Source: a virus. From it: a stretch of 40,957 nt of DNA. The notes under the pieces were generated by a model. The model had not been told where the DNA came from, ran no database searches, and was given only the letters and a program-made list of their open reading frames with translations. The stretch spans positions 1 through 40,957 of the IMG/VR virus record IMGVR_UViG_3300030099_003103. One strand, written 5' to 3'. Positions within the stretch are counted from its first letter, which is position 1; the number at the start of each line of letters is the position of its first letter. The position numbers and the translations under genes are program-made. This document shows positions 32,323 through 40,757 of this stretch, one piece after another.

Positions 32323-33107
32323 TGAAACTACTCATTGACGCCGACTATATCGTTTACAAGTCTTGCGCCGGCGCTGAAGACGAAATTGACTTCGGAGATG
32401 ATGTCATCTTGGTTGTTAGTAAGTTTTCAGAGGCACTATCTAATGTACAGCGTGAGCTGAGCAAGATCAAAAACAACTTTATGTGGGACGTGCCAGAAAT
32501 GGTGCTGTTCTTTAGTGACTCTAAAAATTTTCGGAAAAAAATTTACCCCGATTATAAAGGTCACCGAAATAGAAAGAAGCCCTGTGGCTATCGCCGCGTA
32601 ATCACAGCACTCAGTCAGCAGTACCAAGTTATTAGAATGCCTGAGCTTGAAGCTGACGATGCCATGGGTATCTACGCTACTGCAAATCCTGGTAACATTA
32701 TTGTATCTCCTGATAAAGACATGCGTCAAATTCCTGGTCGTTTGTACAATCTTGACGAAGTGATAGACATCACGCCGGAAGAAGGTATGAAATGGCATTT
32801 TATTCAGACGCTTGCAGGTGACCAAACAGATGGTTACTCAGGCGTACCTGGTATTGGAATCAAACGTGCCGTTGCTTTGTTTGAAGAGAATGGATACACG
32901 TGGGAGACTGTTGTCAAGGCGTTTGCAGAAAAAGGTCTTGATGAAGAAGTTGCTTTGACAAATGCCAGACTCGCACGAATTCTTACACACGAAGATTTTG
33001 ACCAACACAAACAACAGGTCATACGATGGGCTCCCCCCTCCGCCAGTGACAGAGCTGACGATGGAGCAGGACCTAAAGATCAGACGCCTCAAGGACCTAC
33101 TTCCTGA
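32322..33107 (+). CDS. 5'-3' exonuclease (T7 gp6-like, FEN fold)
   Basis: A 261-residue flap/5' exonuclease that removes primers, degrades host DNA and aids recombination. Acidic metal sites are visible in LLIDADYIVYK, MPELEADDAMGIY, VSPDKDMRQI and GDQTDGYSGVPGIGIKRA, the last being the helix-hairpin-helix. The C-terminal 30 residues are low-complexity (Pro/Asp/Gly) and overlap the next gene. ATG 32322 overlaps the polymerase stop by one base. Confidence 0.92.
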   Translation: MKLLIDADYIVYKSCAGAEDEIDFGDDVILVVSKFSEALSNVQRELSKIKNNFMWDVPEMVLFFSDSKNFRKKIYPDYKGHRNRKKPCGYRRVITALSQQYQVIRMPELEADDAMGIYATANPGNIIVSPDKDMRQIPGRLYNLDEVIDITPEEGMKWHFIQTLAGDQTDGYSGVPGIGIKRAVALFEENGYTWETVVKAFAEKGLDEEVALTNARLARILTHEDFDQHKQQVIRWAPPSASDRADDGAGPKDQTPQGPTS

Positions 33108-33240
33108 GGCTGACAAAGATGACATCATCACGTTGTTCATCGCACTACAACGGCAGAACTTCTGCCTTTGCAACACAGTCTCCAACCTAGTTAAGGAATG
33201 GATCACAAGTCACCCGCCCATTACACCCGAGGATCCATAG
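33061..33240 (+). CDS. Small conserved cyanophage protein
   Basis: A 59-residue protein (MEQDLKIRRLKDLLPEADKD, DIITLFIALQRQNFCLCNTV, VKEWITSHPPITPEDP). I recall EQDLKIRKLKDLLPxADK proteins at this spot, after the exonuclease, in T7-like cyanophages. It is predicted helical and has no known role. It overlaps the end of the exonuclease gene by 47 bases and the next gene by 43. Confidence 0.65.
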   Translation: MEQDLKIRRLKDLLPEADKDDIITLFIALQRQNFCLCNTVSNLVKEWITSHPPITPEDP

Positions 33241-33488
33241 AAGTCTGGGACTTCATACGGGATCAAGAACTCAACTATCACCTTGGTAATGCTATTAAAT
33301 ATATTTGCAGAGCCGGTTTCAAGGGTGATAACACAAAGTCTAAAGACCTTAAAAAAGCTATCCACTATCTTGAGAATGAACTCCTACATACACACGAGCC
33401 TGATGGATCAGGCGGAACAGTTCCGCTCCGCATACTCACTGACGACTGGGAAGGACCGTCGGAGTGGTCAGAAAGCTTTGATCGATGA
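33198..33488 (+). CDS. DUF3310-like protein (putative nucleotide-related)
   Basis: A 96-residue protein with the DUF3310 pattern: SPAHYTRGSIEVWDFIRDQEL, then YHLGNAIKYICRAGFKG and KSKDLKKAIHYLENEL. Members occur in many phages and have been linked to nucleotide kinase-like or pyrophosphatase-like roles; its place before MazG and RNR genes fits nucleotide metabolism. Residues after about 64 overlap the MazG-like gene out of frame. Confidence 0.82.
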   Translation: MDHKSPAHYTRGSIEVWDFIRDQELNYHLGNAIKYICRAGFKGDNTKSKDLKKAIHYLENELLHTHEPDGSGGTVPLRILTDDWEGPSEWSESFDR

Positions 33489-33747
33489 AGAATGGTCAGA
33501 GTTCCATGAAGCCTATCACATGAAGGATGAGTGTGAACAACTGAAGGAGCTGGCTGACCTGGTGTATGTTTGCTACCAATATGCTGCCTCTCAAGAATGG
33601 GATCTCGATGAAGCAATGCATCGTGTCCACAAATCAAACATGTCCAAGCTCGGAGAGGACGGAAAACCTATCTACCGAGTAGATGGTAAGGTCATGAAAG
33701 GACCTAACTATCAGCCACCAATTTTGAACGACCTTATTATCGAATGA
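33403..33747 (+). CDS. MazG-like nucleotide pyrophosphohydrolase
   Basis: A 114-residue all-helical NTP pyrophosphohydrolase. The metal-binding signature is DEEWSEFHEA (residues 28-37) with ELADLVYV (49-56); after it comes WDLDEAMHRVHKSNMSKLG and DGKVMKGPNYQPP. It hydrolyses NTPs or dNTPs to monophosphates and can recycle host nucleotides. Upstream in-frame ATGs (33283, 33379) exist; 33403 gives the family length. It is coupled to the RNR gene by an ATGA overlap. Confidence 0.82.
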   Translation: MDQAEQFRSAYSLTTGKDRRSGQKALIDEEWSEFHEAYHMKDECEQLKELADLVYVCYQYAASQEWDLDEAMHRVHKSNMSKLGEDGKPIYRVDGKVMKGPNYQPPILNDLIIE

Positions 33748-35111
33748 CCACCTCATACATCGCACGCACCGGTCGAGTCCAGTCTTGGATCGACGACCCT
33801 ACCTCCCGGTTGCCTGTCAGCTGCACTGTTTTTACCGTAGAAGATTCTATCGAGGGAGAAAATGGCATTGAAGCATCCTGGAAATTTGTATCACATGCTC
33901 TACGTTTTGGAGCAGGTTGCGCGGTCCACTTGTCGAAACTGCGACCCAAAGGAACAGAAAATGACAAAGGCTTGGTTGCATCTGGACCAGTGTCCTTTGC
34001 AAAAATCTACTCAACGCTAAATGAGATCCTTCGTCGCGGTGGTGTTTACAAGAACGGTGCTGTGGTGGCTCACCTGGATCTTAGCCATCCTGATGCACTT
34101 GAATTTATACAAACTCCTCGCCATGAGCTACCCTGGATCAAGCGATGCATCAACATCAAGCCGGAGTGGTGGGAGGCTTGCACGTTTAAAGAAGAACTCC
34201 TTTATGGCATTAAATCAGGTGACATCTGGCTCAACAAAGTAAAGTATGACAATGAAGGAAACCGCATCCGAGGAAACGTCTGCCTTGAAGTTTACCTGCC
34301 CTCACGTGGAACGTGCTTGCTACAGCATGTCGCTCTTGGTGCCTGTGAATTCGACGACATCCCGCGAGCTTTTGCTGAAGGTATGTCCGAGCTGTGCAGC
34401 CTCCATGGCAAAACAGGTGTTGGAGAAAGCGGTGAGTACCTCCCTTCAAAGACCGACCGACAAGTTGGGCTGGGACTACTCGGACTTGCTAACCTACTAC
34501 GGCGGTACGGAGTAACCTATGAGCAGTTCGGGCTTGCTCTGGACCAGTACAATGCAGGAGAAGTGGTACGCACACCAGCCTATGAACTGGTCTCCCAGTT
34601 TGACGCTGGTATTAAAGCTGCAGCCGAGATTGCTCGCGCTGCTGGTATGGTTCGAGCCTTTGCTATCGCACCCACTGCCTCCTGCAGTTATCGAAGCAAG
34701 GATCTGGATGGTTATACTCAAGCACCAGAGATCGCACCACCTATCAGCCGGACGGTAGACCGTGACAGCGGTACGTTCGGGGTACAAACATATGAATATG
34801 GCGACGTAGAGATCGCCGCAGAAGTTGGTTGGGACAACTACAAGCGTGTTGCCGATGGCATCATGACGTTGCTCAACAACACGGGACTTCTTCACGGGTA
34901 TAGCTTCAACAGTTGGAGTGATGTTGTCACATACGACAACGCCTTTATCGAAGAGTGGTTGGAATCTCCGCAAACCTCCCTTTACTATAGTCTGCAAGTC
35001 ATGGGCGATACACAAGATAAGTCTGATGTTTATGCAGCTATCAAGGAAGACGTCGATGAGTATCTTGCAGACATTCTGAATGAAGAACTTACTTGTGACT
35101 GTCAAGAATGA
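33744..35111 (+). CDS. Ribonucleotide reductase large (alpha) subunit, compact class I type
   Basis: A 455-residue alpha subunit, much shorter than the E. coli NrdA (761), lacking an ATP-cone and most of the N-terminal domain. Catalytic residues are present: Cys27 (LPVSC), Asn178, Cys180 and Glu182 (GNVCLE), Cys191, the Tyr414-Tyr415 pair (SLYYSLQV) used for radical transfer in class I enzymes, and a C-terminal Cys451-x-Cys453 pair for re-reduction. It reduces ribonucleotides for phage DNA synthesis. The small subunit gene overlaps its stop (ATGA). Similar cyanophage enzymes were once labelled class II. Confidence 0.92.
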   Translation: MTTSYIARTGRVQSWIDDPTSRLPVSCTVFTVEDSIEGENGIEASWKFVSHALRFGAGCAVHLSKLRPKGTENDKGLVASGPVSFAKIYSTLNEILRRGGVYKNGAVVAHLDLSHPDALEFIQTPRHELPWIKRCINIKPEWWEACTFKEELLYGIKSGDIWLNKVKYDNEGNRIRGNVCLEVYLPSRGTCLLQHVALGACEFDDIPRAFAEGMSELCSLHGKTGVGESGEYLPSKTDRQVGLGLLGLANLLRRYGVTYEQFGLALDQYNAGEVVRTPAYELVSQFDAGIKAAAEIARAAGMVRAFAIAPTASCSYRSKDLDGYTQAPEIAPPISRTVDRDSGTFGVQTYEYGDVEIAAEVGWDNYKRVADGIMTLLNNTGLLHGYSFNSWSDVVTYDNAFIEEWLESPQTSLYYSLQVMGDTQDKSDVYAAIKEDVDEYLADILNEELTCDCQE

Positions 35112-35821
35112 ACCCTTATCAAAAACTACTCAATCGAAAAAGAAAATGGACACCGGTGCAGATGACTGCCGGTACCTGCAAAGAAGGTGCGGAAGCAACG
35201 ATCCACCGTGCACTTGCATTGCGACACATGGAACTGCCTGTGGGAGAGTTTATCACTGATGCTCTCTCCACTGAAGTTCCAGATCTTGCGCGGGAAATAC
35301 TCCACTCTAACGTTCAAGACGAAGAGAACCACGACATCGCTCTTGGTTACGTTGCCTCTGCTTACGGCGTTGATGAGAAAGCTGAGGCGGAAGCCCTTAG
35401 GCTTAAAGCCGCTTGGGAAGCACATCCAGATCACACGATCACCAAAGCATTGGTTGCCGAGCGTGCAATCTTCTTCGTTCTTCTACCATTCTTCCGCTTT
35501 AATGGTGACGCTGGCATGAGGACCATTTCAGCGGACATCAGTCGAGACGAACAAGTCCATGTGGCGGTTAACTCACTGGTACACACTGAGCTGGGCTACA
35601 ACATCAGTCCGTCTTTGGACAAGCTCCGCAAGGCTACGATCAACTGGGTGATGCAGCCCCTGGGCGAGCACGCCGATAAATATTTGGACAAAAAATTTTG
35701 GCTCGATTCTAGTGATCGTCTAATGTATGAGGGCAAAGCACCTGAGCTTGCCGCTACACGATCAGCTCGGATGCCTGCCTTCTTCGAGCACAGCAATGTC
35801 AACCTCCCCCAATATGCTTGA
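35108..35821 (+). CDS. Ribonucleotide reductase small (beta) subunit, divergent
   Basis: A 237-residue ferritin-like beta subunit, shorter than usual (about 320-375). Metal ligands can be placed: Glu72-x-x-His75 (DEENHD), Glu118 (VAERAIFF) and Glu148-x-x-His151 (RDEQVH), with a first acidic ligand near Glu42. The position four after His75, Tyr122 in E. coli, is Leu79, so no canonical tyrosyl radical can form. The C-terminus (VNLPQYA) has a penultimate Tyr that could relay the radical. It pairs with the alpha subunit encoded just upstream. Confidence 0.85.
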   Translation: MNPYQKLLNRKRKWTPVQMTAGTCKEGAEATIHRALALRHMELPVGEFITDALSTEVPDLAREILHSNVQDEENHDIALGYVASAYGVDEKAEAEALRLKAAWEAHPDHTITKALVAERAIFFVLLPFFRFNGDAGMRTISADISRDEQVHVAVNSLVHTELGYNISPSLDKLRKATINWVMQPLGEHADKYLDKKFWLDSSDRLMYEGKAPELAATRSARMPAFFEHSNVNLPQYA

Positions 35822-35978
35822 GGTTCTTGGGATGAATTCCCGTGGACTTATCCATGCACTAGAAGAATCCTTTCCACCCACCAACCCTACACCTGACGAT
35901 ACAATGGAAAAAATTATGTACCGATCCGGTCAACGTAGTGTCGTTGAGTGGGTCATAAAATATATGGAGGATAACTGA
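35796..35978 (+). CDS. Small helical protein, unknown
   Basis: A 60-residue protein from ATG 35796 (MSTSPNMLEVLGMNSRGLIH, then DDTMEKIMYRSGQRSVVEWV and IKYMEDN). It overlaps the end of the RNR beta gene by 26 bases and the next ATG by one. The MEKIMYRSGQRSVVEWI-type helix is reminiscent of a small phage protein seen before portal genes. Function unknown. Confidence 0.65.
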   Translation: MSTSPNMLEVLGMNSRGLIHALEESFPPTNPTPDDTMEKIMYRSGQRSVVEWVIKYMEDN

Positions 35979-37267
35979 TGGCACAGCAGCATAGGGATCT
36001 ACGATTCCCAACAGTTAATTTTCACGGCACATACTACACTGCTGATCTGGTAGGAAATGCATCTAGCGGACGTTCGTATTACAACTATAAAGGTGTTAGG
36101 TATGACGATCTAGAACGTGCATTGGAAGCCGGTCAAACTGTTATTGGACCGTCAGGAAGTGTTGCTCCTGCAGGATATTATTTAGCAGGTACATCGGGTC
36201 GTAGCGGAAAAGTCGGTAGCTTTGTACCAACAGGTAATCTTTTTAAAAAACTACCGACTCCTGAAACTAAGATTGAGTACCGCGCTGACCCTGCTCAAGC
36301 TGATGAAATCAATAGGCTAAGGAAAGAGCTTGAGTCTCTGAGACCTTTAGAAACAGATGTAGTACCTGGACTTAAAACTCAGGTAACCAATCTGACTAAT
36401 CAATACGAAAGTCAACTTACTGACTTACGTGACAGCTTGACATCTAAGTATGAATCTAATCTAGAAAAAAGGTTGAATGAATTACGTTCAACTTTAGAAG
36501 CAGATTATGGTACTGTACTTGAACAGCAGAAATCAACTGTTGCTACTCAGCTTGCTCAAGCTAACACTGCTGCTGAACAACGCCTTGCTGCACAGAACTT
36601 AGCTGCAGAAAAAAGGATGGAAGAGGCTCGTACTTTAGCTACACAACAGCTAGAAGACTACAAGCGTCAAGCAACTGAAGAGCTGACTGGTTATAGAACT
36701 AGAGCTGCGCAATCTGAACAAGCTATGACTGAGTATCAGTCGTCAGTTGAAAAACAGATTGCTGATCTTAGGGCTCAGTCAGCGTCCCAGCTCCTAGAAC
36801 AGGGAGAGGCTGCAAGAGCTAGGTTAGAAGGGCTCCGTTCAGAGCTTACTTCTCAATACCAAACACAGTTAGGAGGTCAGCAGCAATCGTTTGAACAGCA
36901 GCTAGCTCAGACACAACAGCAGTTAGGCCAAGCAGAAACTCAATACGCATCTCAGTTAGACGCAGCTAGAGCTAGGTACCAAGAGCTACTTGGTCAACAA
37001 ACTACCCAGTTTGAAACACAAGCTGCCGAACAACAAAAACAATACGAAACACAGCTAGGTCAAACACGATCTCAATACGAGTCACTGCTTAAATCTGAGC
37101 AACAACGTTTTGCACAACAACAAGCTTCTCTCCGTCGTCGGCAGGAAGCAGCACCAGTTAGTGTTAAATCTACCACTTCAAAAGGTCAGCAAGTTGGACT
37201 GACTGCACGTGGTACTACTGGTACATTTGGCAGACGTGGTCTGCGTATCTCTTCTATTAACGTTTAA
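35978..37267 (+). CDS. Long coiled-coil virion-associated protein upstream of portal
   Basis: A 429-residue protein. Residues 1-100 are Gly/Tyr-rich and beta-like (FHGTYYTADLVGNASSGRSY). Residues about 108-385 are one very long Gln/Ala/Glu/Arg-rich coiled coil. The last 45 residues are basic and Gly/Ser/Thr-rich (GRRGLRISSINV). The tail and the position just before the portal recall T7 gp6.7/gp7.3, short virion proteins needed for tail assembly and ejection, but this is four times longer. A structural role is inference; proteomics would settle it. Confidence 0.65.
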   Translation: MAQQHRDLRFPTVNFHGTYYTADLVGNASSGRSYYNYKGVRYDDLERALEAGQTVIGPSGSVAPAGYYLAGTSGRSGKVGSFVPTGNLFKKLPTPETKIEYRADPAQADEINRLRKELESLRPLETDVVPGLKTQVTNLTNQYESQLTDLRDSLTSKYESNLEKRLNELRSTLEADYGTVLEQQKSTVATQLAQANTAAEQRLAAQNLAAEKRMEEARTLATQQLEDYKRQATEELTGYRTRAAQSEQAMTEYQSSVEKQIADLRAQSASQLLEQGEAARARLEGLRSELTSQYQTQLGGQQQSFEQQLAQTQQQLGQAETQYASQLDAARARYQELLGQQTTQFETQAAEQQKQYETQLGQTRSQYESLLKSEQQRFAQQQASLRRRQEAAPVSVKSTTSKGQQVGLTARGTTGTFGRRGLRISSINV

Positions 37268-37271
37268 TTAA

Positions 37272-38831
37272 ATGTCAGCACGTACACGTTACGACAATTT
37301 GTCGAGCGATCGTTCTCAGTTTCTTGAAGAAGCTAGACAAGCATCAGAGCTGACTCTTCCATACTTGATTCGTGGTCACGAGGAGTACACCGTGGGCATG
37401 AAACAGCTTAAGACACCTTACCAAAGCGTTGGCGCGAAGGGTGTAGTTACTCTGGCATCTAAATTGATGCTGGCTCTGCTACCTGTTCAAACCAGCTTCT
37501 TTAAACTGCAGCTTGACGAGAGTCAGTTGGGTCAGGAGTTTGGACCTGAAGTTAAGTCTGAACTTGACCTGTCTTTTGCAAAGATTGAGCGCATCATCCT
37601 TGAATCCATCGCTGCATCAGACGACCGTGTCGTAGTACACCAAGCTCTGCAGCACCTGGTGGTCAGTGGTAATGCTCTTGTCTTCATGAGCAAGTTTGGA
37701 CTGAAGTTATATCCTTTGAGCCGCTTTGTAGTGGATCGAGACGGGAACGGTCAAGTGATTGAAATTGTCACGAAAGAACGTATCTCTAAAAAACTACTTG
37801 AAAAACAACTGCCTCCTGATTTCTTTGCACAAAGAGTGACGGATGAAGGTGGTCCATATAATGATGACGTCGATGTGTACACACATGTGCGACGTGATAA
37901 CAATCGCTTTATTTGGCATCAAGAAGTATTTGATAAAGTTATCAAAGGTTCACAAGGTAAAGCACCGATCAATGTAAATCCATGGATTCCTCTCCGGTTC
38001 AACACTGTTGACGGTGAGAGCTATGGACGTGGTCGTGTCGGTCAGTTCATCGGTGACCTGAAGTCACTTGAAGGGCTGTCCCAGGCGCTTGTAGAAGGCT
38101 CTGCAGCGGCTGCTAAGGTCGTCTTTACTGTGTCACCATCAAGCACTACTAAGCCCAGCACACTGGCTGCTGCAGGCAACGGAGCTATCATTCAAGGACG
38201 TCCCGATGACATTGGTGTCGTTCAGGTTGGTAAGACTGCTGACTTCCGTACTGCTTATGAGATGGTCGGTCAGCTAGAACGACGACTGAACGAAGCATTC
38301 TTGATTCTTAGTGTCCGACAAAGCGAGCGTACTACTGCTGAAGAAGTACGTATGACACAGATGGAACTTGAGCAGCAGCTTGGTGGGCTATTCAGCTTGC
38401 TGACTGTAGACTTTCTTGTTCCATATCTCAACCGTAAACTGAGTGAAGCTCAGAAGTCAGGTGAGATTCCACGCATTCCTAAAGACATTGTCAAGCCTAC
38501 TATTGTTGCTGGTATCAATGCACTTGGTCGCGGTCAAGACAGAGAAAGCCTGGCTTCCTTCTTGACTGTGCTTGCTCAAACCCTTGGACCTGAAGCCATC
38601 GCTACCTTCATCAACACTGATGAGGTGATTAAACGGTTGGCTGCTGCACAAGGTATTGATGTACTTAATCTTGTACGTTCTATGCAAGAGGTACAGCAAG
38701 AAAGACAGGCTGCAGAGCAGCAGCAGATGGCAATGCAGCAACAGCAGATGGAGATTGAAGCAGCTAAAGTCAATGGCGGCGAACAAGCTCCACCTCAAGA
38801 ACCTACTATGGAACAACCACCTATCCAATAA
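37272..38831 (+). CDS. Portal protein (T7 gp8-like head-tail connector)
   Basis: A 519-residue portal forms the dodecameric ring through which DNA enters and leaves the head. The start is typical (TRYDNLSSDRSQFLEEARQA, ELTLPYLI), as are GAKGVVTLASKLMLALLP, the stem region and LSVRQSERTTAEEVRMTQMELEQQLGG. The C-terminus is Gln-rich (QQQMAMQQQQMEIEAAK). Length is close to T7 gp8 (536). The scaffold gene follows after 6 bases. Confidence 0.96.
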   Translation: MSARTRYDNLSSDRSQFLEEARQASELTLPYLIRGHEEYTVGMKQLKTPYQSVGAKGVVTLASKLMLALLPVQTSFFKLQLDESQLGQEFGPEVKSELDLSFAKIERIILESIAASDDRVVVHQALQHLVVSGNALVFMSKFGLKLYPLSRFVVDRDGNGQVIEIVTKERISKKLLEKQLPPDFFAQRVTDEGGPYNDDVDVYTHVRRDNNRFIWHQEVFDKVIKGSQGKAPINVNPWIPLRFNTVDGESYGRGRVGQFIGDLKSLEGLSQALVEGSAAAAKVVFTVSPSSTTKPSTLAAAGNGAIIQGRPDDIGVVQVGKTADFRTAYEMVGQLERRLNEAFLILSVRQSERTTAEEVRMTQMELEQQLGGLFSLLTVDFLVPYLNRKLSEAQKSGEIPRIPKDIVKPTIVAGINALGRGQDRESLASFLTVLAQTLGPEAIATFINTDEVIKRLAAAQGIDVLNLVRSMQEVQQERQAAEQQQMAMQQQQMEIEAAKVNGGEQAPPQEPTMEQPPIQ

Positions 38832-38837
38832 CCACCT

Positions 38838-39587
38838 ATGGCTGAAGTAATGTCTATGATCTCGGAGGATAATGCTCCGGGAGAACTTAATGCAGAAGAG
38901 CAGGATTCTCTGAAAGTTGGAGAAGAAATGGAAGCAGCCCAGGAGCAAATGCTTGCTGGTAAATACAAGAATGCTGAAGAGCTGGAAGCTGCTTACCTTG
39001 AACTCCAAAAGAAACTTGGTGAACAACCAGAGGAAGAAACCTCTTCTGAAGAAGAACCTGAAGAGGAGACTGACTCCACGTTGTTCGACCGTCTTTGGGA
39101 AGAAGCTCAGACTGACAAATTGTCTGACGAAACTTTGAAAGAATTGACAGAGTCTAATCCTGCTGATCTTGCAAAGATGTACCTTGATTATCGTACTCAG
39201 GTACAGGCTGGTGAAGGTGAGCAGATGACAGAACAAGATGCTGACAGTCTCAAAGAAGCTGTTGGTGGTGAGCGAGCCTATGCTGATATGATGGGATGGG
39301 CTAGCCAAAACCTCAGTGAAGAAGAGATTGCCATGTATGATTCTGTCATGGAATCGGGTGACAAAGCTGCCGCATACTTTGCAGTTGAAGCTCTGTCTAA
39401 CCGATACGACGATGCCAATGGTGTTGAGGGTAACCTCCTCCAAGGCAAAGCACCTACCAATAATGATGATACTTTCAAAAGCCAAGCAGAGCTTGTCGAA
39501 GCAATGGGTGACCCACGCTATAGTCGTGACCCTGCGTACCGACAAGAAGTCATGCGAAGACTTGAACGATCCGATATTGATTTCTAA
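38838..39587 (+). CDS. Scaffolding/capsid assembly protein (T7 gp9-like)
   Basis: A 249-residue, highly acidic, helical protein (EEETSSEEEPEEETDSTLFD) that ends with a conserved basic-helical segment (GDPRYSRDPAYRQEVMRRLE, RSDIDF), as in T7-like scaffolds. It guides prohead assembly and leaves before DNA packaging. Place between portal and capsid cassette fits. The stop overlaps the hli ATG by one base. Confidence 0.93.
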   Translation: MAEVMSMISEDNAPGELNAEEQDSLKVGEEMEAAQEQMLAGKYKNAEELEAAYLELQKKLGEQPEEETSSEEEPEEETDSTLFDRLWEEAQTDKLSDETLKELTESNPADLAKMYLDYRTQVQAGEGEQMTEQDADSLKEAVGGERAYADMMGWASQNLSEEEIAMYDSVMESGDKAAAYFAVEALSNRYDDANGVEGNLLQGKAPTNNDDTFKSQAELVEAMGDPRYSRDPAYRQEVMRRLERSDIDF

Positions 39588-39778
39588 TGTCTACTGTTGT
39601 TGAAGACCGAGGTCGCCTGAACCTCTATGCAATCGAACCACCTATGCAAATCATGGAAGTAACTGAAACTCACAACGAAAAGGCTGAACGCCTGAACGGA
39701 CGCTTTGCAATGCTCGGCGTCATGGCTGCGCTTGGAGCGTATGCACTCACTGGTCAAATTATCCCTGGTATCTGGTAA
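39587..39778 (+). CDS. hli: High-light-inducible protein (Hli)
   Basis: A 63-residue chlorophyll-binding one-helix protein. The signature EKAERLNGRFAMLGVMAALG (residues 31-50) includes the Glu-x-x-Asn-Gly-Arg motif that binds chlorophyll, and the helix continues into AYALTGQIIPGIW. Hli proteins protect photosystems in the thylakoid membrane under light stress; phage copies help keep photosynthesis running during infection. It is a host-derived gene placed between scaffold and psbA, as in other T7-like cyanophages. One-base overlaps with both neighbours. Confidence 0.97.
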   Translation: MSTVVEDRGRLNLYAIEPPMQIMEVTETHNEKAERLNGRFAMLGVMAALGAYALTGQIIPGIW

Positions 39779-39939
39779 TGCCCTACGGTAAAGGAACTTA
39801 CGGCTCTCAAGTCGGACGCCCACCTAAAAATAAAAAGAAAAAAAAACTGTCCTCTGGTCAGCGTAAGATTGCCAGCCAAGCTGGTGACAAAATGAAAATT
39901 GAAGCTGCTGATTTTAGAAAACTTCGGAGCAAAAAGTAA
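39778..39939 (+). CDS. Small Lys-rich protein
   Basis: A 53-residue basic frame (MPYGKGTYGSQVGRPPKNKK, then SSGQRKIASQAGDKMKIEAA and DFRKLRSKK). The opening MPYGKGTYGxxxGRPPK is seen in small marine phage proteins. It is joined to both neighbours by one-base overlaps. Probably nucleic-acid binding or virion packed; function unknown. Confidence 0.65.
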   Translation: MPYGKGTYGSQVGRPPKNKKKKKLSSGQRKIASQAGDKMKIEAADFRKLRSKK

Positions 39940-40001
39940 TGCACAAATGTAAGTACGGCTCCTACAAAGGAGGCAAGAAAGGTGGCGGTAAAAAAAAGTA
40001 G
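39939..40001 (+). CDS. 20-residue Lys/Gly peptide (possible)
   Basis: A tiny frame, MHKCKYGSYKGGKKGGGKKK, starts in a TAATG overlap with the previous stop. Its body contains the AAAGGAGG ribosome site of the next gene, so it may exist mainly to bring ribosomes there, or be a chance frame. Confidence 0.3.
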   Translation: MHKCKYGSYKGGKKGGGKKK

Positions 40002-40239
40002 TACCAAGTCCGTTAGTCTAAAAATTGGTAAACACAAATCCCATTCTGGTGGCTTGACAAAAGCCGGGCGGGAAAAATATAACCGAGAGACTGGTTCCAA
40101 TCTGAAGGCACCCCAACCAGGAGGAGGTCCGCGTAAGCGCTCTTTCTGTGCTAGGATGTCTGGAGTCAAAGGACCGATGAAAGATTCAAAAGGTCGTCCT
40201 ACAAGGAAGGCACTTGCCCTACGTAAATGGAAATGTTAA
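39982..40239 (+). CDS. DUF6321-like basic protein
   Basis: An 85-residue protein with HSGGLTKAGREKYNRETGSN, LKAPQPGGGPRKRSFCARMS and a KALALRKWKC end, the pattern of DUF6321 proteins found in many phages and in marine bacteria. Start is GTG 39982, backed by AAAGGAGG at 39966-39973 with 8 bases of spacing. It is strongly basic; the role is unknown. It overlaps the preceding micro-frame out of frame by 20 bases. Confidence 0.82.
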   Translation: MAVKKSSTKSVSLKIGKHKSHSGGLTKAGREKYNRETGSNLKAPQPGGGPRKRSFCARMSGVKGPMKDSKGRPTRKALALRKWKC

Positions 40240-40389
40240 ATGGCTAAACGAGGTCTCTACGCAAACATCCACGCAAAACGCCTTCGTATCAAACAAGGTA
40301 GTGGAGAAAAAATGAGGAAGCCTGGGGCTGAAGGCGCACCCACGGCTGCTAACTTTAAACGCGCCGCTAAAACTGCTAAAAAAAAGTAA
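40240..40389 (+). CDS. Small basic protein (GLYANIHAKR type)
   Basis: A 49-residue protein (MAKRGLYANIHAKRLRIKQG, SGEKMRKPGAEGAPTAANFK, RAAKTAKKK). The GLYANIHAKRxRIKxGSGExMRKPG pattern is common in phages and probably marks a small DNA- or virion-associated protein. It follows the previous stop without a gap. Function unknown. Confidence 0.75.
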   Translation: MAKRGLYANIHAKRLRIKQGSGEKMRKPGAEGAPTAANFKRAAKTAKKK

Positions 40390-40396
40390 CACACAC

Positions 40397-40750
40397 ATGA
40401 AATCTATTATCGCTTCCGGTCTCCTCCTCGGCATGGCACATGGTGCCGCTATTGCTGGTCCCTACGTGAATGTTGAAAACAATGCTGGCTTTACCGGCTC
40501 TGACTTCACCAGCCAGACTACCGACTTCCATGTCGGTTACGAAGCTGAAGGCGTCCTGGGTTCCTGGGGTGTACAGGCTGGTCCTTCTGTTGTCGTCCCC
40601 GACGGCGGTGATCAAGAAACCATCTTGACTGGTAAGATCTTTGGTTCTGTCGCTGCTACCGAAAAGCTTTCCGTCTATGGTGAGTTGTCGGCAGCGTTCG
40701 ATGACACCAACTCCTACGGTACCAAGGCTGGTCTGAAGTATAGCTTCTGA
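40397..40750 (+). CDS. Outer-membrane beta-barrel-like secreted protein
   Basis: A 117-residue protein with a signal peptide (MKSIIASGLLLGMAHGAAIA, cut before GPYV) and a mature part of alternating short beta strands (PYVNVENNAGFTG, DFHVGYEAEGVL, KLSVYGELSAAF) ending in KAGLKYSF, the terminal aromatic typical of outer-membrane barrels. Similar small porin-like proteins occur in cyanomyoviruses. It may change the host envelope or be virion associated. Codon use is richer in GC than the structural genes. A terminator follows, so it closes the unit before psbA. Confidence 0.75.
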   Translation: MKSIIASGLLLGMAHGAAIAGPYVNVENNAGFTGSDFTSQTTDFHVGYEAEGVLGSWGVQAGPSVVVPDGGDQETILTGKIFGSVAATEKLSVYGELSAAFDDTNSYGTKAGLKYSF

Positions 40751-40757
40751 TCAATAC

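Noticed and set aside
38457-39545. 362-codon open frame on the minus strand opposite portal end and scaffold
   Set aside because: It lies opposite two well-supported genes and is Ser/Phe/Leu/Cys-rich as expected from the complement of Glu/Gln/Lys-rich coding sequence; no ribosome site or motif.
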